Assembly (NCBI RefSeq): GCF_011300215.1 | Contig: NZ_CP049866.1 | Span: 2,232,001 to 2,296,000 of the forward strand | DNA from: Nocardioides piscis | GTDB taxonomy: Bacteria > Actinomycetota > Actinomycetes > Propionibacteriales > Nocardioidaceae | DNA: 64,000 nucleotides | Direction of reading: 5' to 3' | Shown here: piece after piece, positions 33,686 through 41,060 of the stretch | Position numbering within the stretch: the first letter of the stretch is position 1 | How the letters are laid out: every line of letters starts with the position of its first letter | Notes under the pieces: generated by a model | What the model saw: only the letters and a program-made list of their open reading frames with translations | Databases searched by the model: none | What the model was told of the DNA's origin: nothing | Made by a program: the position numbers and the translations under genes

Positions 33686-34368
33686 AAGAGTCGGCTCTCG
33701 ACGTCGTCCATGCCGCGCAGGGCGTCGTAGTCCACCACGGCACAGGCGATGCCGCGGTCGGTGGCGAGCACCCGTGCCTGCGGCTTGATCTCCTGGGCGG
33801 CGAAGATCCCGCGCACCGGGCCGCGAGCGACCAGCAACGGGTCGCGGTTGAGGAGCTCGAGGTAGCGGGTGAGCTGCTCGACCCCGTCGATGTCGCCTCG
33901 CCGCTTGACCTCCACCGCCACGCTCAGCCCGGCCTCGTCACGACACATCAGGTCGACCGGTCCGATCGCGGTCGGGAACTCTCGGCGTACGAGGCTGAGG
34001 CCCTCGGCGAGCGACGCCGGGTGATCGGCGAGGAGCTCCTGCAGGTGCTTCTCGACGCCGTCCTTCTGCAGGCCGGGGTCGATCCCCAGCTCGTGGGAGG
34101 AGTCGCTGTGCACCTCCTCGATCAGGATGCGCAGCGTGTCGTCCGACTTGGTGGCGCTGACGGTCCACTCGACCTGCCCCTCGTCGCTCGTCCCCTCGCG
34201 GAAGGTGGCTGGCGGTGACATCCAGTTCAGCGGCTTGTAGGAGCCGCCGTCGGAGTGCACGAGCACCGAGCCGTCTGCCTTGATCATCAACACCCGCGTC
34301 GCCATCGGCAGGTGCGCCGTCAGGCGGCCCGCGTAGTCGACCTGGCAGCGCGCAACGACGATCCTCAC
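33682..34368 (-). CDS. nucS: Endonuclease NucS (EndoMS), mismatch-specific
   Basis: A 228-residue protein of the NucS/EndoMS family, which replaces MutS/MutL mismatch repair in actinobacteria by cutting at mismatches. The N-terminal DNA-binding part is [20 protein letters not shown]. The C-terminal RecB-like nuclease has the catalytic PVDLMC and VAVEVKRRG residues. The acidic C-terminus does not end in the usual beta-clamp motif, though DDVESRLF contains a plausible clamp-binding SRLF. I chose the GTG at 34368, matching the family N-terminus; a start ten codons upstream is possible. Confidence 0.93.
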   Translation of the reverse strand: MRIVVARCQVDYAGRLTAHLPMATRVLMIKADGSVLVHSDGGSYKPLNWMSPPATFREGTSDEGQVEWTVSATKSDDTLRILIEEVHSDSSHELGIDPGLQKDGVEKHLQELLADHPASLAEGLSLVRREFPTAIGPVDLMCRDEAGLSVAVEVKRRGDIDGVEQLTRYLELLNRDPLLVARGPVRGIFAAQEIKPQARVLATDRGIACAVVDYDALRGMDDVESRLF

Positions 34369-34462
34369 GAGGCGCGAATCTACAACGGGGCCGCGCACAG
34401 TGACGCATCTCGCCCAACGAGAGGGTTACTCACGGGTAGGACCTGATGTCACACTCGTGCCC

Positions 34463-35554
34463 ATGAGCGACCACACCACCGGGCAGATCAGCCCCGAAGA
34501 GATCAGCAGCGGCCTCGTCCAGCCCTACCTCGAGCACGCACTGCGCATGTTCGAGTCCGGCTATGCGACGGCTGCCGACATCGACGCCGCCATGCGCTTC
34601 GGATGTGGCTATCCCACCGGTCCGCTGGCGACGCTGCAGGCCCAGGGCCGCGACATCGCCGGCGCCGACGGTGCGGGTGACGACAACGCTCCCGAGCTCC
34701 GCCACGACATCACCAAGGTGGGCGTCGTCGGCACGGGCACCATGGCTTCCGGCATCGTCCAGGTCTTCGCCCAGGCGGGCTTCGACGTGGTGTTCGTCGG
34801 ACGTGGCGAGGACAAGATCGCCGGCGTCACGACGTTCATCTCCAAGTCCCTGGACAAGGCCATCTCGCGCGGCAAGCTCGACGAGGCCGGCAAGACGCAG
34901 GTGCTGGGCCGACTGACCGGCGCCACCGCCCGGGAGGCGCTCGCCGACGTCGACCTCGTCGTCGAGGCGATCGCCGAGGACCTCGAGATCAAGCTCGAGC
35001 TCTTCGCCGATCTCGACCGGATCTGCAAGCCGGGCGCGATCCTCGCGACCACCACCTCCTCACTGCCGATCGGCGAGTGCGCCAAGGCGACCGCCCGGCC
35101 CCAGGACGTCATCGGCATGCACTTCTTCAACCCGGCTGTGGTGATGAAGCTCGTCGAGGTCGTCACGACAGACCTGACCAGCCCCGAGGTCGACGAGACG
35201 GTCCGCGCCCTGTGCGCGAAGGTCGGCAAGGTCGCCGTCTCCTGCGGCGACCGCTCCGGCTTCATCGTCAACTGCCTGCTCTTCCCCTACCTCAACGACG
35301 CGGTCAAGCTGCACGAGTCGGGTGCGGCCACGATCACCGAGATCGACGCGGCCATCAAGGAGCACGCAAACTTCCCGATGGGTCCGTTCGAGCTGCTCGA
35401 CGTGGTCGGCAACGACGTGTCGCTCGCGATCCAGAAGGAGCTGTACGCCGAGTTCGGCGACCCGGCCTTCGAGCCCGCCGGTGCCCTCGTCAAGGTGGTC
35501 GAGGACGGCCACCTGGGCCGCAAGACCGGCAAGGGCTTCCACGACTACAGCTGA
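34463..35554 (+). CDS. 3-hydroxybutyryl-CoA dehydrogenase with remnant of a lost first module
   Basis: A 363-residue protein. Residues about 85-363 form a complete enzyme: VGVVGTGTMASGIVQVFAQAGF (NAD loop), GMHFFNPAVVMKLVEVV and CGDRSGFIVN. Residues about 10-80 are the C-terminal domain end of another copy (FESGYATAADIDAAMRFGCG), closely matching the middle of the tandem protein at 35608. So this gene looks like a tandem enzyme that lost its first NAD domain. It should oxidise or reduce 3-hydroxyacyl-CoA, for example acetoacetyl-CoA to 3-hydroxybutyryl-CoA. A hairpin follows seven bases after the stop. Confidence 0.9.
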   Translation: MSDHTTGQISPEEISSGLVQPYLEHALRMFESGYATAADIDAAMRFGCGYPTGPLATLQAQGRDIAGADGAGDDNAPELRHDITKVGVVGTGTMASGIVQVFAQAGFDVVFVGRGEDKIAGVTTFISKSLDKAISRGKLDEAGKTQVLGRLTGATAREALADVDLVVEAIAEDLEIKLELFADLDRICKPGAILATTTSSLPIGECAKATARPQDVIGMHFFNPAVVMKLVEVVTTDLTSPEVDETVRALCAKVGKVAVSCGDRSGFIVNCLLFPYLNDAVKLHESGAATITEIDAAIKEHANFPMGPFELLDVVGNDVSLAIQKELYAEFGDPAFEPAGALVKVVEDGHLGRKTGKGFHDYS

Positions 35555-35560
35555 ACCGTC

Positions 35561-35585
35561 CGGATCCCCCTCACCAGGGGGTCCG
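35561..35585 (+). terminator. Hairpin after the first hydroxyacyl-CoA dehydrogenase
   Basis: CGGA(T)CCCCCT-cacc-AGGGGGTCCG forms a 10-bp stem with one bulged T. It starts seven bases after the stop codon and only five bases before a second, larger inverted repeat. Confidence 0.6.
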
Positions 35586-35589
35586 CAGG

Positions 35590-35628
35590 GACAGAGGTCA
35601 TGCCATCATGCGAGGCATGACCTCTGTC
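35590..35628. promoter_or_regulatory. 15-bp perfect inverted repeat over the start of the tandem dehydrogenase
   Basis: GACAGAGGTCATGCC and GGCATGACCTCTGTC flank a nine-base loop. The left arm contains the AGAGG ribosome site, the loop contains the ATG at 35608, and the right arm encodes residues 3-7. As RNA it would hide the ribosome site; as DNA it could be a dimeric operator. Which applies cannot be told from sequence alone. Confidence 0.7.
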
Positions 35629-37422
35629 GCGTCTGAGCCCACCCGCCGTACGTTCGAGACCATCGGTGTCATCGGCCTGGGCACCATGGGCGCGGGCATC
35701 GCCGAGGTCTTCGCCCGCAACGGCTTCGCCGTGGTCGGCATCGAGCTGACCGACGAGGCCGTTGAGCGCGGGTGCGGACACCTCACCCACTCCACCGGCC
35801 GGGCGGTCTCGCGCGGCAAGATGTCCGAGGCGGACCAGGCCGAGATCCTGGGCCGCATCAGCTTCGCCACCGACCTGTCGGCCCTGGCGGAGGCCGACTT
35901 CGTGGTGGAGGCGGTCGTGGAGTCGCTCGAGGTCAAGAAGGACCTCTTCCGTCGCCTCGACGACATCGTGAAGCCCGAGACGATCCTCGCCACCAACACG
36001 TCCTCGCTGCCCGTCACCGAGATCGCCACCGCCAACACCCGCCCCGGTCGGGTCGTGGGCGTGCACTTCTTCAACCCTGCTCCGGTCCAGAACCTCGTGG
36101 AGATCGTCCGGACGGTCGTCACCGAGCCGGCCGTGCTCGCCGACGTCGAGGGCCTGGTCGGCACGCTCGGCAAGAACCCGGTCATCTGTGGCGACAAGGC
36201 CGGCTTCATCGCCAACACGCTCCTCTTCGGCTACCTCAACCACGCCGCCTCGATGTTCGAGAGCAAGTACGCCACCCGCGAGGACATCGACGCCGCCATG
36301 CGCTTCGGCTGCGGCTATCCCATGGGTCCGCTCGCGCTGCTCGACCTGATCGGGCTCGACACGGCCTACGAGATCCTCGACACGATGTACAAGCAGGGCC
36401 GCGACCGCCTCCACGCGCCGGCGCCGGTCCTGCGCCAGATGGTGAGTGCCGGCCTGCTGGGTCGCAAGTCCGGCCGCGGGTTCTACACCTATGAGCGCGA
36501 GGACAGCCCGGTCGTGGTCGCCGACGACAAGACGCCGTCGGCCGATGACCAGCCGCAGCTCGTGCGGTCTGTCCGGACCGTCGGCGTCGTCGGAACCGGC
36601 ACGATGGCCGCCGGCATCGTCGAGGTCTTCGCCAAGGGCGGCTTCGACGTCGTCTACGTCGGACGCTCGGCCGCCAAGGTCGAGGGCGTCCGGGCCACGA
36701 TCGAGAAGTCCCTGGACAAGGCCCTGCAGCGAGGCAAGCTCGACGAGGCGACCAGGGACGAGGTGCTGGGCCGGCTGACCGGGACGACCTCGCTGGACGA
36801 CCTCGCACAGGTCGACCTGGTGGTCGAGGCGATCGCGGAGGACCTGCGGATCAAGACCACGCTGTTCGAGAACCTCGACGAGATCTGCAAGCCGGGCGCG
36901 ATCCTGGCGACCACCACCTCGTCCCTGCCCGTCATCGAGCTGGCGACGGCGACCGATCGCCCAGGCGACGTGATCGGGATGCACTTCTTCAACCCCGCGC
37001 CGATCATGAAGCTGGTCGAGGTGGTCTCGACCGTGTCGACGGCCGAGGACGTGGCAGAGACCGTGCGTGCCGTGTGCGACCGGCTCGGCAAGGTCGCCGT
37101 CTCGTGCGGCGACCGCGCCGGGTTCATCGTCAATGCGCTGCTCTTCCCCTATCTCAACGACGCCGTGAAGATGCTCGAGGCGCACTACGCGACCGCGGAC
37201 GACATCGACACGGCGATGAAGCAGGGCTGCGCGCTGCCGATGGGGCCCTTCGAGCTCCTCGACGTCGTCGGCAACGACGTCTCGCTCGCGATCCAGCGCG
37301 AGCTCTACCTCGAGTTCCGTGAACCCGGTTTCGCGCCGGCCCCGCTGCTCGAGCACCTCGTCACGGCCGGCTACCTCGGACGCAAGACCAAGCGCGGCTT
37401 CCGCGACTACACCACGCGCTGA
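35608..37422 (+). CDS. Tandem 3-hydroxyacyl-CoA dehydrogenase (two complete modules)
   Basis: A 604-residue protein containing two full 3HCDH enzymes in series. Module 1 (about residues 12-295) has IGVIGLGTMGAGIAEVFARNG, HFFNPAPVQNLVEIV and GDKAGFIANTLL. Module 2 (about 320-604) has VGVVGTGTMAAGIVEVFAKGG, HFFNPAPIMKLVEVV and GDRAGFIVNALL. Module 2 is closer to the single enzyme at 34463 than to module 1. Both modules keep the SSLP and HFFNP active-site blocks, so both may be active, perhaps on different chain lengths. The start is at the ATG with AGAGG ten bases upstream. Confidence 0.9.
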   Translation: MRGMTSVASEPTRRTFETIGVIGLGTMGAGIAEVFARNGFAVVGIELTDEAVERGCGHLTHSTGRAVSRGKMSEADQAEILGRISFATDLSALAEADFVVEAVVESLEVKKDLFRRLDDIVKPETILATNTSSLPVTEIATANTRPGRVVGVHFFNPAPVQNLVEIVRTVVTEPAVLADVEGLVGTLGKNPVICGDKAGFIANTLLFGYLNHAASMFESKYATREDIDAAMRFGCGYPMGPLALLDLIGLDTAYEILDTMYKQGRDRLHAPAPVLRQMVSAGLLGRKSGRGFYTYEREDSPVVVADDKTPSADDQPQLVRSVRTVGVVGTGTMAAGIVEVFAKGGFDVVYVGRSAAKVEGVRATIEKSLDKALQRGKLDEATRDEVLGRLTGTTSLDDLAQVDLVVEAIAEDLRIKTTLFENLDEICKPGAILATTTSSLPVIELATATDRPGDVIGMHFFNPAPIMKLVEVVSTVSTAEDVAETVRAVCDRLGKVAVSCGDRAGFIVNALLFPYLNDAVKMLEAHYATADDIDTAMKQGCALPMGPFELLDVVGNDVSLAIQRELYLEFREPGFAPAPLLEHLVTAGYLGRKTKRGFRDYTTR

Positions 37423-37437
37423 TCGCCGCTTGCCGGG

Positions 37438-37899
37438 TCAGTCCAGGCAGAACTCGTTGCCTTCCGGGTCGGACATCACGATGAAGCCGTCGCTCATCCG
37501 TCCGTCGGGCTCGCAGCGCCGCTCCCGGCTCGCACCCAGGGCGACGAGTCGTGCGCACTCGGCCTCCAGGGCCGCCATCCGCGCGTCACCCCTGAGCCCG
37601 GGAGCGGCACGCACGTCGACGTGCACCCGGTTCTTGGTCGTCTTCTCCTCCGGGACCTGCTGGAAGAACAACCGTGGTCCCCGGCCGGCCGGATCGATGA
37701 TCCCGAACGCGGAGTTGTGGAACTCCTCCGGGACCCCCATCTCGCTCAGCAGGGCCAGCCAGGCATCCGCGGTCTCGATCGGGTCGTCGATGTCGCTGCC
37801 GGGCGGGGGATCGACGGCGTAGTCGAGCACCTCACGCCAGAACAGGCCGAGCCTGCGTGGATCGTGCGCGTCGAAGGTCACCTGGATCTCAGCGGTCAT
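37438..37899 (-). CDS. VOC/glyoxalase-like domain protein
   Basis: A 153-residue protein with two beta-alpha-beta-beta-beta units: AEIQVTFDAHDPRRLGLFWREVLDY, VPEEKTTKNRVHVDVRA and the C-terminal VMSDPEGNEFCLD with the typical Glu metal ligand. This matches the VOC family of putative glyoxalase or bleomycin-resistance-like proteins with unknown substrates. It is divergent from the WYL regulator at 37963, with 63 bases between, so that regulator may control it (inference). Confidence 0.82.
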   Translation of the reverse strand: MTAEIQVTFDAHDPRRLGLFWREVLDYAVDPPPGSDIDDPIETADAWLALLSEMGVPEEFHNSAFGIIDPAGRGPRLFFQQVPEEKTTKNRVHVDVRAAPGLRGDARMAALEAECARLVALGASRERRCEPDGRMSDGFIVMSDPEGNEFCLD

Positions 37900-37962
37900 G
37901 GAGACAGCATGCCCCGGGCAAGCGGACAGGAACGGTCCGCTGTCTCTGCCACGATGGCGGGC

Positions 37963-38919
37963 ATGAGCGACACCACGGCCCGGGTCCTGCGGCTGCTGTC
38001 CCTGCTCCAGCAGCGCCCGGTGTGGACCGGCCCGGAGCTCGCCGAGCGACTGGGCGTCACCACCCGCAGCATCCGGCGCGACGTCGAGCGGCTGCGCGGT
38101 CTCGGCTATCCGGTGCATGCCACCCAGGGCCTGGGCGGCGGCTACCAGCTGGGTCAGGGAAGGGACCTGCCGCCTCTTCTCCTCGACGACGAGGAGGCGG
38201 TCGCCATCGCCGTCTCGCTGCGCCTGGCCGCTGGTGGCACGGTGACGGGCGCGAGCGAGGCTGCGCTGAGCACGCTGGCCAAGCTCGACCAGGTGATGCC
38301 ACCCCGGCTGCGCTCGGAGGTCAAGGCGATCCACCAGTCCACCGAGACGCTCAGGAGCAACACCGACCTCGTCGACGGCGACGTGCTCCTCACGCTGGCC
38401 AAGGCGTGTCGAGACCTGATCCGGGTCCGCTTCGGCTACGACGCCCGCGACGGTGCCGCCACCGAGCGGTGGGTCGAGCCGATCCGGCTGGTGGCCACGG
38501 GGCGCCGGTGGTACCTCATGGCGTGGTGCGTCGATCGCGAGGACTGGCGGACCTTCCGGCTCGACCGGATGCGGTCGGTCGCGGCCTCGACTTGGCGGTT
38601 CAAGCCGCGCGACCACCCGGACCCGGTCGAGTTCGTCAAGGACGCGATCAGCCGTGCGCCATACAGCAGTCATGCGCAGGTGCGGATCAACGCGAGCCTG
38701 GAGGAGGTGTCCAGCCGGATCGACGACCGGTGGGTGACGCTCACGGCCATCGACGCGTCCACCACGCTGCTCGAGGCCAGTGCCGACTCGCTCGACCACC
38801 TCGCCTTCTACTGCGTGATGACGGGTCTGGAGTGCGAGTTCGTCCACCCGCCCGAGCTGGCGGCGGCGGCATCCGCGCTGGCGACACGGCTGAGCGAGGC
38901 GGTCAGGGCGTCCGCGTAG
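37963..38919 (+). CDS. HTH/WYL-domain transcriptional regulator (YafY/PafBC type)
   Basis: A 318-residue regulator. An N-terminal DeoR-type winged helix (RVLRLLSLLQQRPVWTGPELAERLGV...RSIRRDVERL) is followed by a WYL domain (RWVEPIRLVATGRRWYLMAWC) and a WCX C-terminal region. WYL proteins respond to nucleic acid or nucleotide signals; the target here is unknown. An ATG three codons upstream (37954) is possible. The divergent VOC gene is the obvious candidate target. Confidence 0.9.
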   Translation: MSDTTARVLRLLSLLQQRPVWTGPELAERLGVTTRSIRRDVERLRGLGYPVHATQGLGGGYQLGQGRDLPPLLLDDEEAVAIAVSLRLAAGGTVTGASEAALSTLAKLDQVMPPRLRSEVKAIHQSTETLRSNTDLVDGDVLLTLAKACRDLIRVRFGYDARDGAATERWVEPIRLVATGRRWYLMAWCVDREDWRTFRLDRMRSVAASTWRFKPRDHPDPVEFVKDAISRAPYSSHAQVRINASLEEVSSRIDDRWVTLTAIDASTTLLEASADSLDHLAFYCVMTGLECEFVHPPELAAAASALATRLSEAVRASA

Positions 38920-38928
38920 GCTGGCCGC

Positions 38929-39693
38929 ATGGTGGAGATGGTGCTGCTGCTCGGGCTCCTGGGCGGGCTCGCCGCTGCTGCTGTGGGCGCGGGGATGACC
39001 GCCAAGAAGCGCGAGGCGGCCAAGCTCGAGGCCGACCTGCAGCCGGTGAAGAGGCTCGCCGAGGAAGACGTCACGGCCCTGGGTGTCGAGCTCCAGGAGC
39101 TCGACATCGACATGGCCGGCCGCGACCTGGGAGCCGGGGAGAACGCCGACTACCAGCGGGCCCTCGACGCCTACGAGGCGTCGAAGGCCGCGGCGGCGAG
39201 CATGAGCCGCCCCGACGACATCCGGCACGTGACCGAGATCCTCGAGGACGGCCGCTATGCCATGGCGTGCGTGCGTGCTCGCGTCGAGGGCCTGCCCCTG
39301 CCGACCCGACGCCCGCCCTGCTTCTTCGACCCGCGCCACGGGATGTCCGTGGCCGACGTTCCCTACGTGCCGCCCGGCGGCACCCGGCGCGACGTTCCCG
39401 CCTGCCAGCTCGATGCAGAGCGGGTCCGCGTCGGCGCCGAGCCCGACATCCGCAAGGTGATGGTGGGCTCGCGCCGGGTCCCCTACTGGCAGGGTGGCCG
39501 TGCCTACCAGCCCTATGCCCAGGGCTACTTCGGCGGCTTCGGCCCGATGGACTGGATGTTCATGGGCATGCTCTTCGGCGGGGGCTTCGACGGCCTCGGC
39601 GAAGGGATCGGCGCGATCGGCGAGGGGATCGGCGACATGTTCGGGGGCATCGGTGACGGCATCGGCGGGATGTTCGACGGGTTCGACTTCTGA
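38929..39693 (+). CDS. Membrane-anchored protein with CFFDPRHG motif and Gly-rich tail
   Basis: A 254-residue protein of unknown function. It has one N-terminal membrane span (VLLLGLLGGLAAAAVGAG), a helical region (about residues 20-110), then CFFDPRHGMSVADVPYVPPGG...RDVPAC with two cysteines. A C-terminal Gly/Met/Phe-rich stretch has an irregular repeat of GEGIG/GDGIGG. The Cys motif resembles one in other actinobacterial membrane proteins with TPM-type regions, by memory only. It is followed by a hydrolase gene two bases downstream, so the two are co-transcribed. Confidence 0.7.
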   Translation: MVEMVLLLGLLGGLAAAAVGAGMTAKKREAAKLEADLQPVKRLAEEDVTALGVELQELDIDMAGRDLGAGENADYQRALDAYEASKAAAASMSRPDDIRHVTEILEDGRYAMACVRARVEGLPLPTRRPPCFFDPRHGMSVADVPYVPPGGTRRDVPACQLDAERVRVGAEPDIRKVMVGSRRVPYWQGGRAYQPYAQGYFGGFGPMDWMFMGMLFGGGFDGLGEGIGAIGEGIGDMFGGIGDGIGGMFDGFDF

Positions 39694-39694
39694 C

Positions 39695-40468
39695 GTGCCG
39701 GCCCCATCACTTCAGGTCACCGAGCTCGGTGAGCGCGGCTCCCGGATCGCCTTCTGCCACGGACTCTTCGGTCAGGGCCGGAACTGGACGCAGATCGGCA
39801 AAGCGCTCGCGGCCGATCACCGCGTCACCTTGATCGACATGCCCAACCACGGGGAGTCGGGGTGGACCCAGACGCTGTCCTACCCGGACATGGCCGACGC
39901 CGTCGCCGAGCTGTTCACGGCCGACGACCCGGTGGCCCTGGTCGGCCACTCGATGGGGGGAAAGGCAGCGATGATGCTGGCGCTGCGCCACCCCGAGCTC
40001 GTCGAGAGGCTCGCGGTGGTGGACGTGTCTCCCGTGAGCTATGAGACCGGGCGAGGAGAGTTCGCCGACTTCATCCAGGCGATGCGTGAGCTGGACCTCG
40101 GGTCGATCGAGAGCCGGGGCGATGCCGACACGGCTCTGGCGCCCGCCGTACCCAACCGGACGGTGCGCTCCTTCCTGCTGCAGAACCTGCGCCGGGACGG
40201 CGACGGCTGGCGCTGGCAGCTCAACCTCGAGCTGCTGGGGAACGAGCTCGACGCCCTGGGCGGCTGGCCCGAGACCGACGAGCACTATGACGGGCCGGTG
40301 CTCTGGATCGGCGGAGCCAACTCCGACTACGTCCTCGACGAACATGCCCCGGCCATGGAACGACACTTCCCGCTGGTGCGCCGGGTGACCGTCAAGGACG
40401 CCGGCCACTGGGTGCACTCCGAGCGGCCGGAGGTCGTCCTCGAGGTGCTCCGGCGCTTCGTCGACTAG
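39695..40468 (+). CDS. Alpha/beta-fold hydrolase
   Basis: A 257-residue hydrolase. The oxyanion region is CHGLFGQGRNW, the nucleophile elbow is VGHSMGGKAAM (Ser in GHSMG), and the catalytic His is in DAGHWVHSERP. The layout is close to the YbfF/ABHD11 esterase group. It starts with GTG directly after the preceding stop codon. Its last four bases overlap the stop of the convergent CGNR gene. The substrate is unknown. Confidence 0.87.
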   Translation: MPAPSLQVTELGERGSRIAFCHGLFGQGRNWTQIGKALAADHRVTLIDMPNHGESGWTQTLSYPDMADAVAELFTADDPVALVGHSMGGKAAMMLALRHPELVERLAVVDVSPVSYETGRGEFADFIQAMRELDLGSIESRGDADTALAPAVPNRTVRSFLLQNLRRDGDGWRWQLNLELLGNELDALGGWPETDEHYDGPVLWIGGANSDYVLDEHAPAMERHFPLVRRVTVKDAGHWVHSERPEVVLEVLRRFVD

Positions 40469-40998
40469 GCCCGCTGGCGCGCTCGGTAGGCCGCGACGGC
40501 CTCGCGGTTGCCGCAGCCGGTCGAGCAGTAGCGCCGGGACCGGTTGCGGGACAGGTCGAGCACGAGTCCGGCGCAGTCGTCGGCGGCGCACGTGGCGAGC
40601 CGGTTGAGCTCGTCGGCCCGGATGACGTCGATCATCGCCATTGCCGTCTCCACCATGATCCGCTCAGCCAGCGGCGCCTCGTCGGCGATGGCGTGGATGT
40701 GCCAGTCGAGCCGGTCGTGGCGGACGAGGCGGGGTACGGCGACGGCGTCGGCCAGGATCGTGTTGACGAGCTCCACCGCGGCGTCCCGGTGCGAGGTGAG
40801 GAGCTCGCGCACCGGCGCGCGGACCGCGCGCACCGCCTCGAGCTCCGCCTCGTCCCGGGCGTGGCCCCCGGAGTATTCGTGCTCGGCATAGAACTCGGCC
40901 AGCGCCTCGACGGTGGTGAGGGTGTCCGGGTGGTCGGCGGTGTTGACCAGGGCGACGGCCGACTGGAGCGCCGCCGCGGTGTCATGAGTGAAAACCAC
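40465..40998 (-). CDS. CGNR zinc-finger regulator with ABATE domain
   Basis: A 177-residue protein. The N-terminal ABATE domain (ALVNTADHPDTLTTVEALAEF) presumably senses a ligand. The C-terminal CGNR zinc finger has CAADDCAGLVLDLSRNRSRRYC followed by STGCGNREAV, carrying the four Cys ligands. These proteins are predicted stress-responsive transcription factors. It is divergent from an EamA exporter. The shared 39-base gap has overlapping promoters and a 15-bp palindrome, so this regulator probably controls both genes. Confidence 0.9.
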   Translation of the reverse strand: MVFTHDTAAALQSAVALVNTADHPDTLTTVEALAEFYAEHEYSGGHARDEAELEAVRAVRAPVRELLTSHRDAAVELVNTILADAVAVPRLVRHDRLDWHIHAIADEAPLAERIMVETAMAMIDVIRADELNRLATCAADDCAGLVLDLSRNRSRRYCSTGCGNREAVAAYRARQRA

Positions 40999-41029
40999 GT
41001 TGACACCTTACCAAGAACTCGCCTACTGT
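40999..41029. promoter_or_regulatory. Overlapping divergent promoters of the CGNR and EamA genes
   Basis: Rightward: TTGACA (41000-41005), an 18-base spacer and TACTGT (41024-41029), eight bases before the EamA ATG. Leftward: TAAGGT (41010-41005 on the minus strand) lies six bases before the CGNR GTG. Neither gene has a ribosome site, so both mRNAs are probably leaderless. Confidence 0.65.
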
Positions 41030-41060
41030 CATGAGTCATGCGCATCATGACTCATGACAG
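41026..41060. promoter_or_regulatory. 15-bp palindromic operator over the EamA start codon
   Basis: CTGTCATGAGTCATG and CATGACTCATGACAG are perfect inverted copies with a five-base centre. The half-site core TGTCATGAGT occurs once more at 40980-40989, over the start of the CGNR gene. A protein bound here would cover the EamA -10 element and start. The CGNR protein is the likely ligand (inference). Confidence 0.75.

Noticed and set aside
36500..36590. The tandem dehydrogenase as two separate genes merged by a lost stop
   Set aside because: The linker is in frame, hydrophilic and of ordinary length, module 2 has no start codon with a ribosome site, and the truncated paralogue next door shows that the fusion predates the duplication.
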